A DNA stretch of 43,623 nt from Parcubacteria group bacterium GW2011_GWC2_42_12 (GCA_000997945.1 LCCP01000001.1:1-43623), one strand, 5' to 3'. Positions 1-8,480 are shown, numbered from the stretch's first letter. Numbers and translations are program-made. The notes: generated from the letters alone by a model not told the origin.

Positions 1-1
1 C

Positions 2-142
2 GCTTGGGAGCTAAAAGCGATTGATAATAAAAAATTCGCCGAATTGGCGGCGCTCTTGGTTGAAATCGGTCGAATGCTGGGCGGCTGGCAAAAACAGCTC
101 ATAAAAGAAACTCCCCCTATTACAGGAGGAGTGAGAAGATAG
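2..142 (+). CDS. avd: C-terminus of an Avd-like DGR accessory protein (partial, cut by window edge)
   Basis: Frame 2 reads AWELKAIDNKKFAELAALLVEIGRMLGGWQKQLIKETPPITGGVRR* ending in TAG at 140-142. The '..L..EIGRMLGGW.K' ending resembles Avd four-helix-bundle proteins, and it abuts a TR. Confidence 0.75.
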   Translation, partial: AWELKAIDNKKFAELAALLVEIGRMLGGWQKQLIKETPPITGGVRR

Positions 143-147
143 TAGCG

Positions 148-270
148 GGAACGAACGAACCGATTGTTGCCGTTGAAGTTGTTGTCGAGGTAATTGAAGT
201 TGAGCACCCACCGCCGGCCATTCCAGTTGAAGTAAGCCACGCGGCGGTTACGGTTATCGTCGAGCAAAAT
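148..270 (-). repeat. DGR template repeat (TR)
   Basis: 123-bp non-coding near-copy of 629-751 (offset 481). 17 of 18 differences are at T on the + strand, i.e. A on the TR strand. Reads as Asn-rich (AAY) codons on the minus strand. Confidence 0.9.
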
Positions 271-489
271 TATGCAAAGTATCGTCCAGTCCACCACCCC
301 TTGAATACTCTTAGGGTTGTATTTTATTCGGGGCCTTTAGCCCGCCAATACTTTGCACCGAGTATCTTCTTTTTCGGATTTACTAAAAATACTCTACCGG
401 AAGCCGTGGCCGCCGATACTCTAATTCTTAGCAATACGAGATGCGGTTGCCTGAAGCCGTGGCCGCAAGCATAATGCCCATCTGCTGGC

Positions 490-495
490 ATTATA
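490..495 (-). promoter_or_regulatory. Candidate -10 box (TATAAT) of a dedicated TR-RNA promoter
   Basis: Minus strand TTTTTTGATATAATGCC, just downstream of the target-gene terminator and about 220 bp upstream of the TR. Confidence 0.4.
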
Positions 496-516
496 TCAAA
501 AAATCAAAATTTTAAA

Positions 517-560
517 CATAAAAAAGACCCGCATCCAGACTTGAAGCCTAAATGCGGGGA
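517..560 (-). terminator. Rho-independent terminator of the DGR target gene
   Basis: Minus strand CCCGCAT...ATGCGGG stem (528-534/552-558) followed by a T run. Confidence 0.75.
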
Positions 561-604
561 AATGCGAAGTGCCGAGGGGCCAGAACCCAAGAAGGACAAA
601 GGGC

Positions 605-1240
605 TCAAGCAACCGAGGGCAACTCGCTGGAACGAACGAACCGATCGCTGCCGCGGAAGTTGCGGTGGAGGTAACGGAAGTAGAGCACCCACCGCCGGCC
701 ATCCCAGTAGAAGTAAGCCACGCGGCGGCCACGGCCACCGTCGAGCAAAACTGTGCGCGGCATAATGAAGTAGTGCTTGCCACGAGACTCAACCGGGAAA
801 ATTTCCTTTCCCTCTTCCTGCTGCTTAAGCTTGGCTGCAGCAAACCCCAAACTGCCGTAAGCGTTGCCCTTGCGAGCGAGCATGGTGTCGCCGCTAATGT
901 AAGTTTCACCCGCCTGAACCGGGCCGGAAGAATAATCCAGATTGGCGAGGTTGATGTCGCCTTCCGGATCGTCCTTCGTTACCTGCCAACCGCTGGGAAC
1001 CAGACCGGAGTTTTGAGCGCGAACCGGGGTGACAATACCGCTGGCTTTCTTGGCGAATCGGACGAGTAGAGCGATCATCTCGTCTTCCAGCTCCGTACCC
1101 GGATAAGCCAAGGCGACTTGGAACAGAGCGGTGTCTATTCCGGCTTTGCGAGCGGCCGCGTTAATGCGGTCGCCGAGTTTTGCGACCTGCGGGTCGGAGG
1201 GTCCATTTACCGATGGGGTTAATGTATTCATTAGCGTCAT
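605..1240 (-). CDS. DGR target (variable) protein, VR at C-terminus
   Basis: ORF 605-1285; likely start at MTLMNTL (1240). The C-terminus ..RRVAYFYWDGRRWVLYFRYLHRNFRGSDRFVRS carries the VR. Confidence 0.85.
   Translation of the reverse strand: MTLMNTLTPSVNGPSDPQVAKLGDRINAAARKAGIDTALFQVALAYPGTELEDEMIALLVRFAKKASGIVTPVRAQNSGLVPSGWQVTKDDPEGDINLANLDYSSGPVQAGETYISGDTMLARKGNAYGSLGFAAAKLKQQEEGKEIFPVESRGKHYFIMPRTVLLDGGRGRRVAYFYWDGRRWVLYFRYLHRNFRGSDRFVRSSELPSVA
629..751 (-). repeat. DGR variable repeat (VR)
   Basis: Aligned to TR 148-270 without gaps; substitutions confined almost entirely to TR adenines. Confidence 0.9.
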
Positions 1241-1500
1241 CTTTCTATTTGTTTGGTTGTTGTTTTTTACCGCGACGACCATCATCGCAGCTTACAGAAA
1301 ACTTATTTCAAATTTCCTAAAAGCCACGATGATCACCAAAATATTGGCTAAATTTAAGGTACGAAACTAAACCTTATTATATACCATAAAATTTAATTTA
1401 TGTCCAGCATTTTAGGTAATTTATGCTAATATTAAACAAAAAGTCAAAAATAAAAGACGGAACTTAACCGCCCTTATTTTTATGGTTATTTTATACAAAA

Positions 1501-2034
1501 TTAAAATCTCTTTAACCACTTTAAAATCACGAAGGCGATCAGGCCGCCTAAGACCGCCGTGGCTAATTGCGGCCAGCTCATCATATTGGCCACCGCCGCG
1601 GCCAGTTCCTTCTTTAAAAGCAATTTTGTTATCCAGTTCACGCTTAAATACAAGAAAACAAATTTTAAAATTGCGCCTAACATAACCCCCAGCCAATAAC
1701 CTTTGCCGCTGTTTTTGGCTTGGTTATAAAACCAATCAATAGTTAAAATAAAAATGGCGTTACTAATCATAATAAACGGTACGACCGGAGCCAGGATTGC
1801 GGGCAAGAGCCCGCCGGCTAAAGCCATTAAACTGGGAACTAGAGCCACGACTAAAGCGCTCCTGATGCCCACTAAAAACAAAACTAAAATCAAAATCGCG
1901 TTGATGATCGGGCCGGTCAACCATTGCCAATGAATAAAAAACGGCAAAGCCGTAGCTAGGCCGGCCAAACCGACAAACTGCGTTAAGCTCTGAACATTAA
2001 CTCTTGCTAATGTTTCTTCTTTGATAATTTCCAT
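1501..2034 (-). CDS. Multi-pass membrane protein (ECF S-component-like), hydrogenase-adjacent
   Basis: 177 aa, several hydrophobic helices, same strand as hydA. Confidence 0.55.
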   Translation of the reverse strand: MEIIKEETLARVNVQSLTQFVGLAGLATALPFFIHWQWLTGPIINAILILVLFLVGIRSALVVALVPSLMALAGGLLPAILAPVVPFIMISNAIFILTIDWFYNQAKNSGKGYWLGVMLGAILKFVFLYLSVNWITKLLLKKELAAAVANMMSWPQLATAVLGGLIAFVILKWLKRF

Positions 2035-2059
2035 AAAAAATAATTTATTGGCTTAACTT

Positions 2060-2166
2060 GCTGGACAAGGATATTGGTTTTGAGCGCATACGAAATTGTA
2101 GTAATTTTTGTAATCAAAAATTACCCAAATTTCGTCTTAAGTGAAAAACCAATATCCTTGTCCAGC
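2060..2166. repeat. Long hairpin, 22-bp perfect outer arms plus inner palindromes
   Basis: GCTGGACAAGGATATTGGTTTT (2060-2081) / AAAACCAATATCCTTGTCCAGC (2145-2166). Confidence 0.9.
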
Positions 2167-2200
2167 GATTTTTAATAATATAATTATTTTAAAATCATAC

Positions 2201-4027
2201 CTAACTCCTCTTCTTGTATTTCGTATATAAAACTTGATTTTCCAATTTGCCTTTGGTTTTAAACCAGCGTAAAACTTCAACCGCTTCTTTATTATCATGC
2301 GCTCTTCTAATCTTACTCTTAGCGTCGATCTTATATAACGCCTCTAACCTTTTCTTTCTAATCGCCGCCGTGGTGGGAATCGGCTGACCGCCGCCGCCAA
2401 TACAGCCATCCGGACAAGCCATCACTTCAATATAGTCATAATCCCGCAAATTATCCAACGCCGATTTAATATTACCAATGCCATTTACTACCGCCACTCT
2501 GAATTTTTTATCGCCCATCATCAGCTCCGCTCTTTTTACGCCGGCTAAACCACGCACCTCCTTAAATTTAATCCGAGAATTACAAAATTTTGTTTTTAAC
2601 TTTTCCGCTTTAGTAAAACTGCGGCAAACCGAATCTTGCGCCGTTTGCGTTAAATATTCAGCCGTCCTTAAGGCCGATTCCATCACTCCCCCGCTAGCGC
2701 CATAGATGACCGCGGCCCCGCTAGCCGCGCCCAGAGGATTATCGGCCGGCAAGGGCTTTAAATCCATAAAATCAATCCGATTCTTTTTAATCAAATAAAC
2801 TAACTCACGGGTAGTTAAGCAATAGTCAACCGGCCAATTGCCGCCAATTTTTAATTCTCGGCGGCTAGCTTCAAACTTCTTGGCTGTGCAGGGCATGATG
2901 GAAACGACCATGATATTTTTTGGCTTGATTTTCATCTTCTCGGCCCAATAAGTTTTGATAATGCCAGCGCTATGAATCTGCGGACTCCTCGCCGTCGTTA
3001 ATTTGGGTATTAAATCCGGCCGAAAAAATTCCACATATTTTATCCAGGCCGGGCAGCAAGAAGTAAACATGGGCAAGCCGTTCTCCATAACTCCAGTTTT
3101 TAAACTGGGACTAGGGAGACCAAGACGAAATTCTTTCATTCTCCCAATTAATTCTTCGGCTTCAACCATGGTAGTAATGTCGGCGCCGAAATTCACGTCA
3201 AAAACATAATTAAATCCCAATTTTTTTAAGGCCGCCACTACCTGGCCGGTCATGACTTCGCCGCCTTTAGCGCCGAACTCTTCGCCAATACTAACCCTGA
3301 TTGACGGCGCGAATTGCGCTACCAATATTTTAGATTTATTTTTTAAAGCTTTTTCCACCAATGACCAATGGGCTTGCTCTTGCGCCGCGCTGACCGGGCA
3401 ATATAAGGCGCACTGACCACAATAAATACAGTCAGATTTCTTTTTCCGCTTGTTGATTAAAGCGAAGCCATCCCTCTCGGTCACGGGCACGACTTCTTGC
3501 GTAATTCCTTTGCCCCTAAGTTCTAAATAATTTATTTTCTGTAAAGTATTGCAGGCTTCCACGCAATTACGGCAATCAATGCATTGGCTGCCGTCGATTT
3601 CCACGGCGTTGGCAAATTTATAGATTTTTCTCTTGCTCTTGCGATCTTTAAAAGTAGTAATTTCAATCTTATGCTTATCGGCCAACTCTAAGAGCGCGCA
3701 ATTAAAACGCCGGATGCAAGTCGGGCATCTTTCAATATGTTCGGCGAAGATCAATTCAATATTTAAATTGCGCGAACGTTTAACCCTGGCCGTGTCGGTC
3801 CTGATAATCAGGCCATCACAAACTTCAGTTGAGCAGGAAGTAACTAGATTTTTACAGCCGGAAATTTCCACCACGCAAATCCGGCAATTGGCCTTAACCG
3901 GAAAATCATCATGCTGGCAAAGGCCGGGTATAATCACGCCATTCTCGCGCGCCACCTGCATAATGGTTTTACCGGACTGACAACTTATTCCCTTGCCATT
4001 TAAATTTATTTTAATCTTTTTACTCAT
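2201..4027 (-). CDS. hydA: [FeFe] hydrogenase catalytic subunit with N-terminal 2Fe-2S and 4Fe-4S domains
   Basis: L1 TSCCPAW, L2 MPCTAKKFE, L3 EVMACPDGCIGGGGQP; N-terminal ferredoxin cysteines; CIDCRNCVEAC and CIYCGQCALYCP. Confidence 0.95.
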   Translation of the reverse strand: MSKKIKINLNGKGISCQSGKTIMQVARENGVIIPGLCQHDDFPVKANCRICVVEISGCKNLVTSCSTEVCDGLIIRTDTARVKRSRNLNIELIFAEHIERCPTCIRRFNCALLELADKHKIEITTFKDRKSKRKIYKFANAVEIDGSQCIDCRNCVEACNTLQKINYLELRGKGITQEVVPVTERDGFALINKRKKKSDCIYCGQCALYCPVSAAQEQAHWSLVEKALKNKSKILVAQFAPSIRVSIGEEFGAKGGEVMTGQVVAALKKLGFNYVFDVNFGADITTMVEAEELIGRMKEFRLGLPSPSLKTGVMENGLPMFTSCCPAWIKYVEFFRPDLIPKLTTARSPQIHSAGIIKTYWAEKMKIKPKNIMVVSIMPCTAKKFEASRRELKIGGNWPVDYCLTTRELVYLIKKNRIDFMDLKPLPADNPLGAASGAAVIYGASGGVMESALRTAEYLTQTAQDSVCRSFTKAEKLKTKFCNSRIKFKEVRGLAGVKRAELMMGDKKFRVAVVNGIGNIKSALDNLRDYDYIEVMACPDGCIGGGGQPIPTTAAIRKKRLEALYKIDAKSKIRRAHDNKEAVEVLRWFKTKGKLENQVLYTKYKKRS

Positions 4028-4048
4028 ACGAACATAAAACAAATTGCC

Positions 4049-4143
4049 TTGGCTAAGCTTGTTTAAATTTTCGAACGAGGACTGTTTGAGGCCGCCACAG
4101 GCGGACGAGTTCCGCAGGAGAAAATTTAAACAAGTTTAGCCAA
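4049..4143. repeat. Long hairpin with conserved core (CGAGGACTG...GTTCCGCAG)
   Basis: 23-bp arms with one mismatch (4049-4071/4121-4143). Confidence 0.85.
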
Positions 4144-4171
4144 AGCTCTCGAATCCTTAGAGATAAATATA

Positions 4172-5197
4172 TTACATCGCTTTACTTTTCGCCTCCATCT
4201 CCGGCAAAACATTTTCCATAAAACTTTTGATCGGTATAACCACCGAGCTGCCCAGAGCGCAAAAAGAAGTATCGGCCAAATTGTCCAACAAATTATTAAA
4301 CAAAGTCCAATCTGCCTTTTCCGCCAAAAAAATTTCGCGCAGTCGATATATCCCCTCGCGGCAAGGAGTGCATTGACCGCAAGACTCATCAATAAAAAAA
4401 TCGAGCCAACCGGCAATAATTTTTTTATAATTATTTTTAGCTAAGCTATAAATCGTGATTGAGCCGGCGCCCTCTACCGGCCTTTTTAACTGCCGGCTAT
4501 TTAGCGCTTCGCCTGACATATCGCCCCCGACTAAAACAAAAAAATGAAAGCTCGGATAGTTTTTAGTTTGCTTGAGCGTTTTTTCAATGGTAAAACTAGC
4601 TGGTAGTTCATAAACCCCTTCATACGGGCAGTCTCCGGCTATATCATAAAATCTCTTATTGTCATACTGGCCGGAATTAACCAAGCTAATATTATAGAAA
4701 GTTTCAACATTATTTACGAGCGTTGGACATCCCCAGAGGCCGGCCGTCACCGGAAAGGGTGGCTTTAATCTAGGTTCAATTCTTTTACCTTCAATCGCGT
4801 TTAAAACCGCGCTTTCTTCGCCGCCGACATAACCGGACTGGATGGGCTTAACAAATATTTCAATGGCCGAGTCTTTGATCAGCGCGGCTAATTTTTTATT
4901 ATACTTTTTGTTATAACTATAATTCAAAAATAAATAGCCTTTTTCTGCCAAAAAAAAATCAATGGCAATTTTCAGGCCAGCAATTACTTTTTCCGCGTAA
5001 TTTTCCAAAATATAGCCATCCTTGGTTAACCCCGGTTCGCCTTCGGCCGCATTACAAACGACATAGCATTTTCTTCCGCCGACTTCTTTATCCGCCAAAG
5101 CTTCGGCCACGGCGGACCACTTCTTGGCCACGGAAAACCCCGCGCCGCCGCGCCCGACCAAATTGGCCTTCCTAATTTTGTCTAGAATCTTGTCCAT
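4172..5197 (-). CDS. NADH-binding (NuoF/HydB-like) hydrogenase subunit
   Basis: GRGGAGF, AAEGEPGLTKD, GGEESAVLNAIEG, ESCGQCTPCREG motifs. Confidence 0.9.
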   Translation of the reverse strand: MDKILDKIRKANLVGRGGAGFSVAKKWSAVAEALADKEVGGRKCYVVCNAAEGEPGLTKDGYILENYAEKVIAGLKIAIDFFLAEKGYLFLNYSYNKKYNKKLAALIKDSAIEIFVKPIQSGYVGGEESAVLNAIEGKRIEPRLKPPFPVTAGLWGCPTLVNNVETFYNISLVNSGQYDNKRFYDIAGDCPYEGVYELPASFTIEKTLKQTKNYPSFHFFVLVGGDMSGEALNSRQLKRPVEGAGSITIYSLAKNNYKKIIAGWLDFFIDESCGQCTPCREGIYRLREIFLAEKADWTLFNNLLDNLADTSFCALGSSVVIPIKSFMENVLPEMEAKSKAM

Positions 5198-5224
5198 AAA
5201 TAATTAATTTTCATTTTTACTGCC

Positions 5225-5348
5225 AAATTAAAAAAATAAAATTTCCAATTTGCAATTTTCAATTCTTAATGAATTTTCAATGCTCTAATTTTCAATTGAA
5301 AATTGGTCATTGTTTGAAAATTGCAAATTGCAAATTGAAAATTTTATA
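5225..5348. repeat. Degenerate AATT/CAATTTTC hairpin repeat
   Basis: CAATTTGCAATTTTCAAT... / ...TTGAAAATTGCAAATTGCAAATTG arms. Confidence 0.7.
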
Positions 5349-5365
5349 TACTCCCAAAAAATTAA

Positions 5366-6418
5366 CTAAATTAACCGATTCTTTCCAATATACTCGCATA
5401 GATCCGCTAAGCGGCAGGAATAGCCCCACTCATTATCATACCAAGAAATAATTTTTAACATGTCGCCGTCGATGACTTTGGTTAAAGGCAAATCCACGAT
5501 CGCGCTGGCCTGATTACCGATAAAATCGGACGACACCAACGGCTCCTCGGTCGCCGCTAGATAACCCTTGTAGTCGCCAGTCGCGGCCTTTTTCAGCGCC
5601 TCGTTAACGGCTTCAACCGTCACCGGCTTTTCTGTAATATAGACCGTATCGCAAAGCGACACGACCGGCGTCGGCACTCTAAAAGACAAACCGTCAAATT
5701 TACCGGAGAGCTCCGGTATGGTCTTAATCACGGCTTTAGTCGCGCCGGTGGTGGTGGGCACGATATTGACGGCCGCGGCGCGAGCGCGGCGCAAATCCTT
5801 ATGCGGCCCGTCCACTAAATTCTGATCAGCCGTATAAGAATGAATCGTGGACATGATGGCTTTTTTAATGCCAAAATTATCCGAGATTATTTTCGTCACC
5901 GGCGCCAAGCAATTAGTCGTGCAAGAAGCCAGGGAAATAATTTTATCATATTTATCTAGATCTTTTTCATTAACCGACAAAACAATAGTTTTAATGCCGT
6001 CATCCTTGGCCGGCGCGGACAAAATAACTTTCTTGGCTCCGGCTTGTAGATGTTGTTCGGCGCCAGCCGCGTCCAAAAATCTTCCGGTACACTCCAGAAC
6101 TATGTCCACTTTCATTTCGCGCCAAGGCAGCTTAACCGGTTCTTTCTCGGCCAAAACTTTATACTTTTTCCCGCCAACCACTAAATTATCAGCTTCAAAA
6201 CCGACCTTCTTTTCATAAATCCCATAGCAACTATCATATTGGAGTAAGTGCGCTAGCGTCTTGGTGTCGGTCAAATCATTGATAGCTACGATGTTAACCC
6301 CGTCAAATTGCTTCGCACCGGCAGAGCCGGATTTGACGAGGTGAACGCCTTTCTTGTTTAACAGCGCTTTAAAAGCGGCTCGGCCGATCCGGCCGAAGCC
6401 GTTAATGGCAACATTCAT
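5366..6418 (-). CDS. gapA: Glyceraldehyde-3-phosphate dehydrogenase
   Basis: INGFGRIGR, SLASCTTNCLAP, WYDNEWGYS. Confidence 0.95.
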   Translation of the reverse strand: MNVAINGFGRIGRAAFKALLNKKGVHLVKSGSAGAKQFDGVNIVAINDLTDTKTLAHLLQYDSCYGIYEKKVGFEADNLVVGGKKYKVLAEKEPVKLPWREMKVDIVLECTGRFLDAAGAEQHLQAGAKKVILSAPAKDDGIKTIVLSVNEKDLDKYDKIISLASCTTNCLAPVTKIISDNFGIKKAIMSTIHSYTADQNLVDGPHKDLRRARAAAVNIVPTTTGATKAVIKTIPELSGKFDGLSFRVPTPVVSLCDTVYITEKPVTVEAVNEALKKAATGDYKGYLAATEEPLVSSDFIGNQASAIVDLPLTKVIDGDMLKIISWYDNEWGYSCRLADLCEYIGKNRLI

Positions 6419-6553
6419 ATTGTTTTCAAGTTAATAATTATGAAATTATTATATCATAAATAAGCCCCCTTTAACAAAGGGAGTCTAAATAAAACAAAAA
6501 AACAGCTCTAAACTGCTTAAAATAAATACCTATTTTTTTCTTTAGTTCACCGT

Positions 6554-6630
6554 TCGTGAGATTGCCGCGCCTGCTCGCCTCGCTGAAATTCCGGCAAAGC
6601 GGTCCGGTAGGCAGGCTCCTCGCAAAGACA
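6554..6630. repeat. Partial REP/MITE-like copy (GTGAGATTGC...CTCCTCGCAA)
   Basis: Resembles one arm of the TCATTGCGAGGAG family. Confidence 0.6.
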
Positions 6631-6651
6631 AATCAATTTTCTTACTTCTTC

Positions 6652-6708
6652 ACCCCGTCAAATAATTTTGCATCTGCAAAATTAGCGCGAAGCGCTATTT
6701 GACGGGGT
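6652..6708. repeat. Palindromic element ACCCCGTCAAAT...ATTTGACGGGGT
   Basis: Perfect 12-bp arms with inner palindromes. Confidence 0.85.
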
Positions 6709-6715
6709 AAACTTC

Positions 6716-7524
6716 TTAATTCTTAATTCTATTCGCCTCCACCTCAACCGCGCCGCCGGGCTCGCCGTTGGCCGCCTCAAAATAAACGCTGACCGTCTGT
6801 TTTAAAATATGGTGGGCCACCACTCGGCCTTTCCTGCCCTCGAACTTAATTTCGCTGTCCAGGGGCGGAAGTTTCTCGGCTAGTTTCTTATAGCCGGCTT
6901 CTTCAAAAGATAAGCAGCACATCAGGCGGCCGCAAATGCCGGAAATTCTCTCCGAGCCGCGATGCGCGCATTGCTGCAGCCTAAAAACCGCCCGCAACAA
7001 AGCGGCCGGCCGCAATGGCCAAAATCGCCGCAGAATCTGGCTTCATCGCGAATGCCGATTTGCTGCAACCTTATACTCCGGCCGAAATGCTTAGTTAAAT
7101 CTTTTACTAGATCCCTGAAATCAACCCGGGAATCGGCAATAAAGGGGAAAGTAATTCTTAGATTATCAAAAGAATAATGCACATCCACTAATTTCATTGG
7201 CAGTTGATATTTTTCAATAACTCCCTTGCAATAGGCAAAATCATTTTTCTTTTGCCTGGCGTCGGGCAGTTTCTCAAAATCAGCCGCTGCCGCCTTTCTT
7301 ATAACTTTCTTTACGGCCACGGCGGCCGGATCCGCGGAGCCGGCCGTTGCTTTTTTGGCTGTTTCATCCATGGCCGGCAAATCAATAAAACCCATTACCC
7401 TGCCCAATTCCAGACCCAATTCGGTCTTAACAATAACTTGATCGCCAACGCCCAAAGCCAAATCGGCCGGATCAAAATTATATTTTTTATCCCAAGAGGC
7501 AAATTGTACCTGAACTACTTTCAT
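6716..7524 (-). CDS. PSP1/RicT-like protein, split by an apparent frameshift near 6981-6990
   Basis: MKVVQVQFASWDKKYNFDP... (start 7524) to CGRPLCCGRFL, then QQCAHRGSERISGICGRLMCCLSFEEAGYKKL in a different frame. Confidence 0.75.
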
Positions 7525-7539
7525 ATGATAATTCTCAGG

Positions 7540-7646
7540 GGCAAGCGGCTGAAATAAATAATTTTTGAAGCGAGGACTGACCGTTCGGCCGACCTTTTCT
7601 CTGTTCATATCCGTAGCGAAAAAATTATTTATTTCAGCCGCTTGCC
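7540..7646. repeat. Long hairpin with conserved core (GAAGCGAGGACTGACCG...TCCGTAGCG)
   Basis: 27-bp perfect arms (7540-7566/7620-7646). Confidence 0.9.
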
Positions 7647-7674
7647 TATCGGTTACAAAAAACTCTATCATTAT

Positions 7675-8472
7675 TTACAGACTATACCTGATAAACTTTT
7701 CCACTTTCACTTCGCCTAAAATATCCTGAACTTTCTTTTCATCATCTTTAATATACTCCTGTTTAACCAAGCAAACTTCTTCGTAAAATTTATTTAACTT
7801 ACCAATCATAATTTTATCAATCATCTTCTCCGGCTTGCCTTCTTTTACGAGTTGCGCTTTATAGATTTCTTTTTCTTTATTTAACTCTTCGACTAAAACG
7901 TCTGCCGGTCTGATATATCTTGGATTAGCGGCGGCAATCTGCATGGCTATTTCATAAGCGATATCGCTTTGGCCTTCTTTATCGAGCGCCGCTACTACGC
8001 CGATTTTTCCGCCCAGATGCGAATAAACCGCTACCGTACCGGCTGAATTTAGCATCTCATATTTCTTAATAGCCAATTTCTCGCCGATGACGCCGCTTAA
8101 AGCGTCAAGAGTATCTTTAACCGTAGGGCCGCCCATGTTTAAAACCATTAGTTCGGCCAAGTCTCTCGGCTGTTGAGCCATGATTAATTTCATGATCCGC
8201 TCGGCAAACTCTTGAAATTTTTCATTTCTAACCACGAAATCGGTTTCGGCGTTTATTTCTACGATATAACCGGTCTTAGTGTCGCCGCTTAAAGCAACTT
8301 TAATTAGGCCTTCGCCGGCCTCGCGGCCGCTCCGCTTAGCCGCCTTAGCCATGCCTTTTTTCCTTAAAATTTCCAGGGCTTTTTCAATGTCGCCGCCGGC
8401 TTCTGCCAAAGCTTTTTGGCAATCAACCATGCCGGCCCCGGATCTTTCGCGTAATAATTTTAATTTCTCCAT
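7675..8472 (-). CDS. tsf: Elongation factor Ts
   Basis: RERSGAGMVDCQKALAEAGGDIEKALEILRKKG; NAETDFVVRNE. Confidence 0.95.
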   Translation of the reverse strand: MEKLKLLRERSGAGMVDCQKALAEAGGDIEKALEILRKKGMAKAAKRSGREAGEGLIKVALSGDTKTGYIVEINAETDFVVRNEKFQEFAERIMKLIMAQQPRDLAELMVLNMGGPTVKDTLDALSGVIGEKLAIKKYEMLNSAGTVAVYSHLGGKIGVVAALDKEGQSDIAYEIAMQIAAANPRYIRPADVLVEELNKEKEIYKAQLVKEGKPEKMIDKIMIGKLNKFYEEVCLVKQEYIKDDEKKVQDILGEVKVEKFIRYSL

Positions 8473-8480
8473 AATATGAA

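Noticed and set aside
148-751. Simple tandem duplication or pseudogene explanation for the TR/VR pair
   Set aside because: Neutral divergence would not restrict 17 of 18 differences to one base on one strand, nor leave GC-rich codons untouched.
569-1069. Plus-strand 166-aa ORF overlapping the DGR target gene
   Set aside because: Antisense to the minus ORF that contains the VR in frame with the TR Asn codons; the minus frame explains the adenine pattern.
6981-6990. Programmed -1 frameshift as the main explanation in the PSP1-like gene
   Set aside because: The heptamer is imperfect (G TTT TTA) and in a homopolymer; a base-call or assembly indel is more likely, so it is kept only as a possibility.
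7525-7671. N-terminal 49-aa extension of the PSP1-like ORF
   Set aside because: This part is translated hairpin-repeat DNA; the family start MKVVQVQFA is at 7524.
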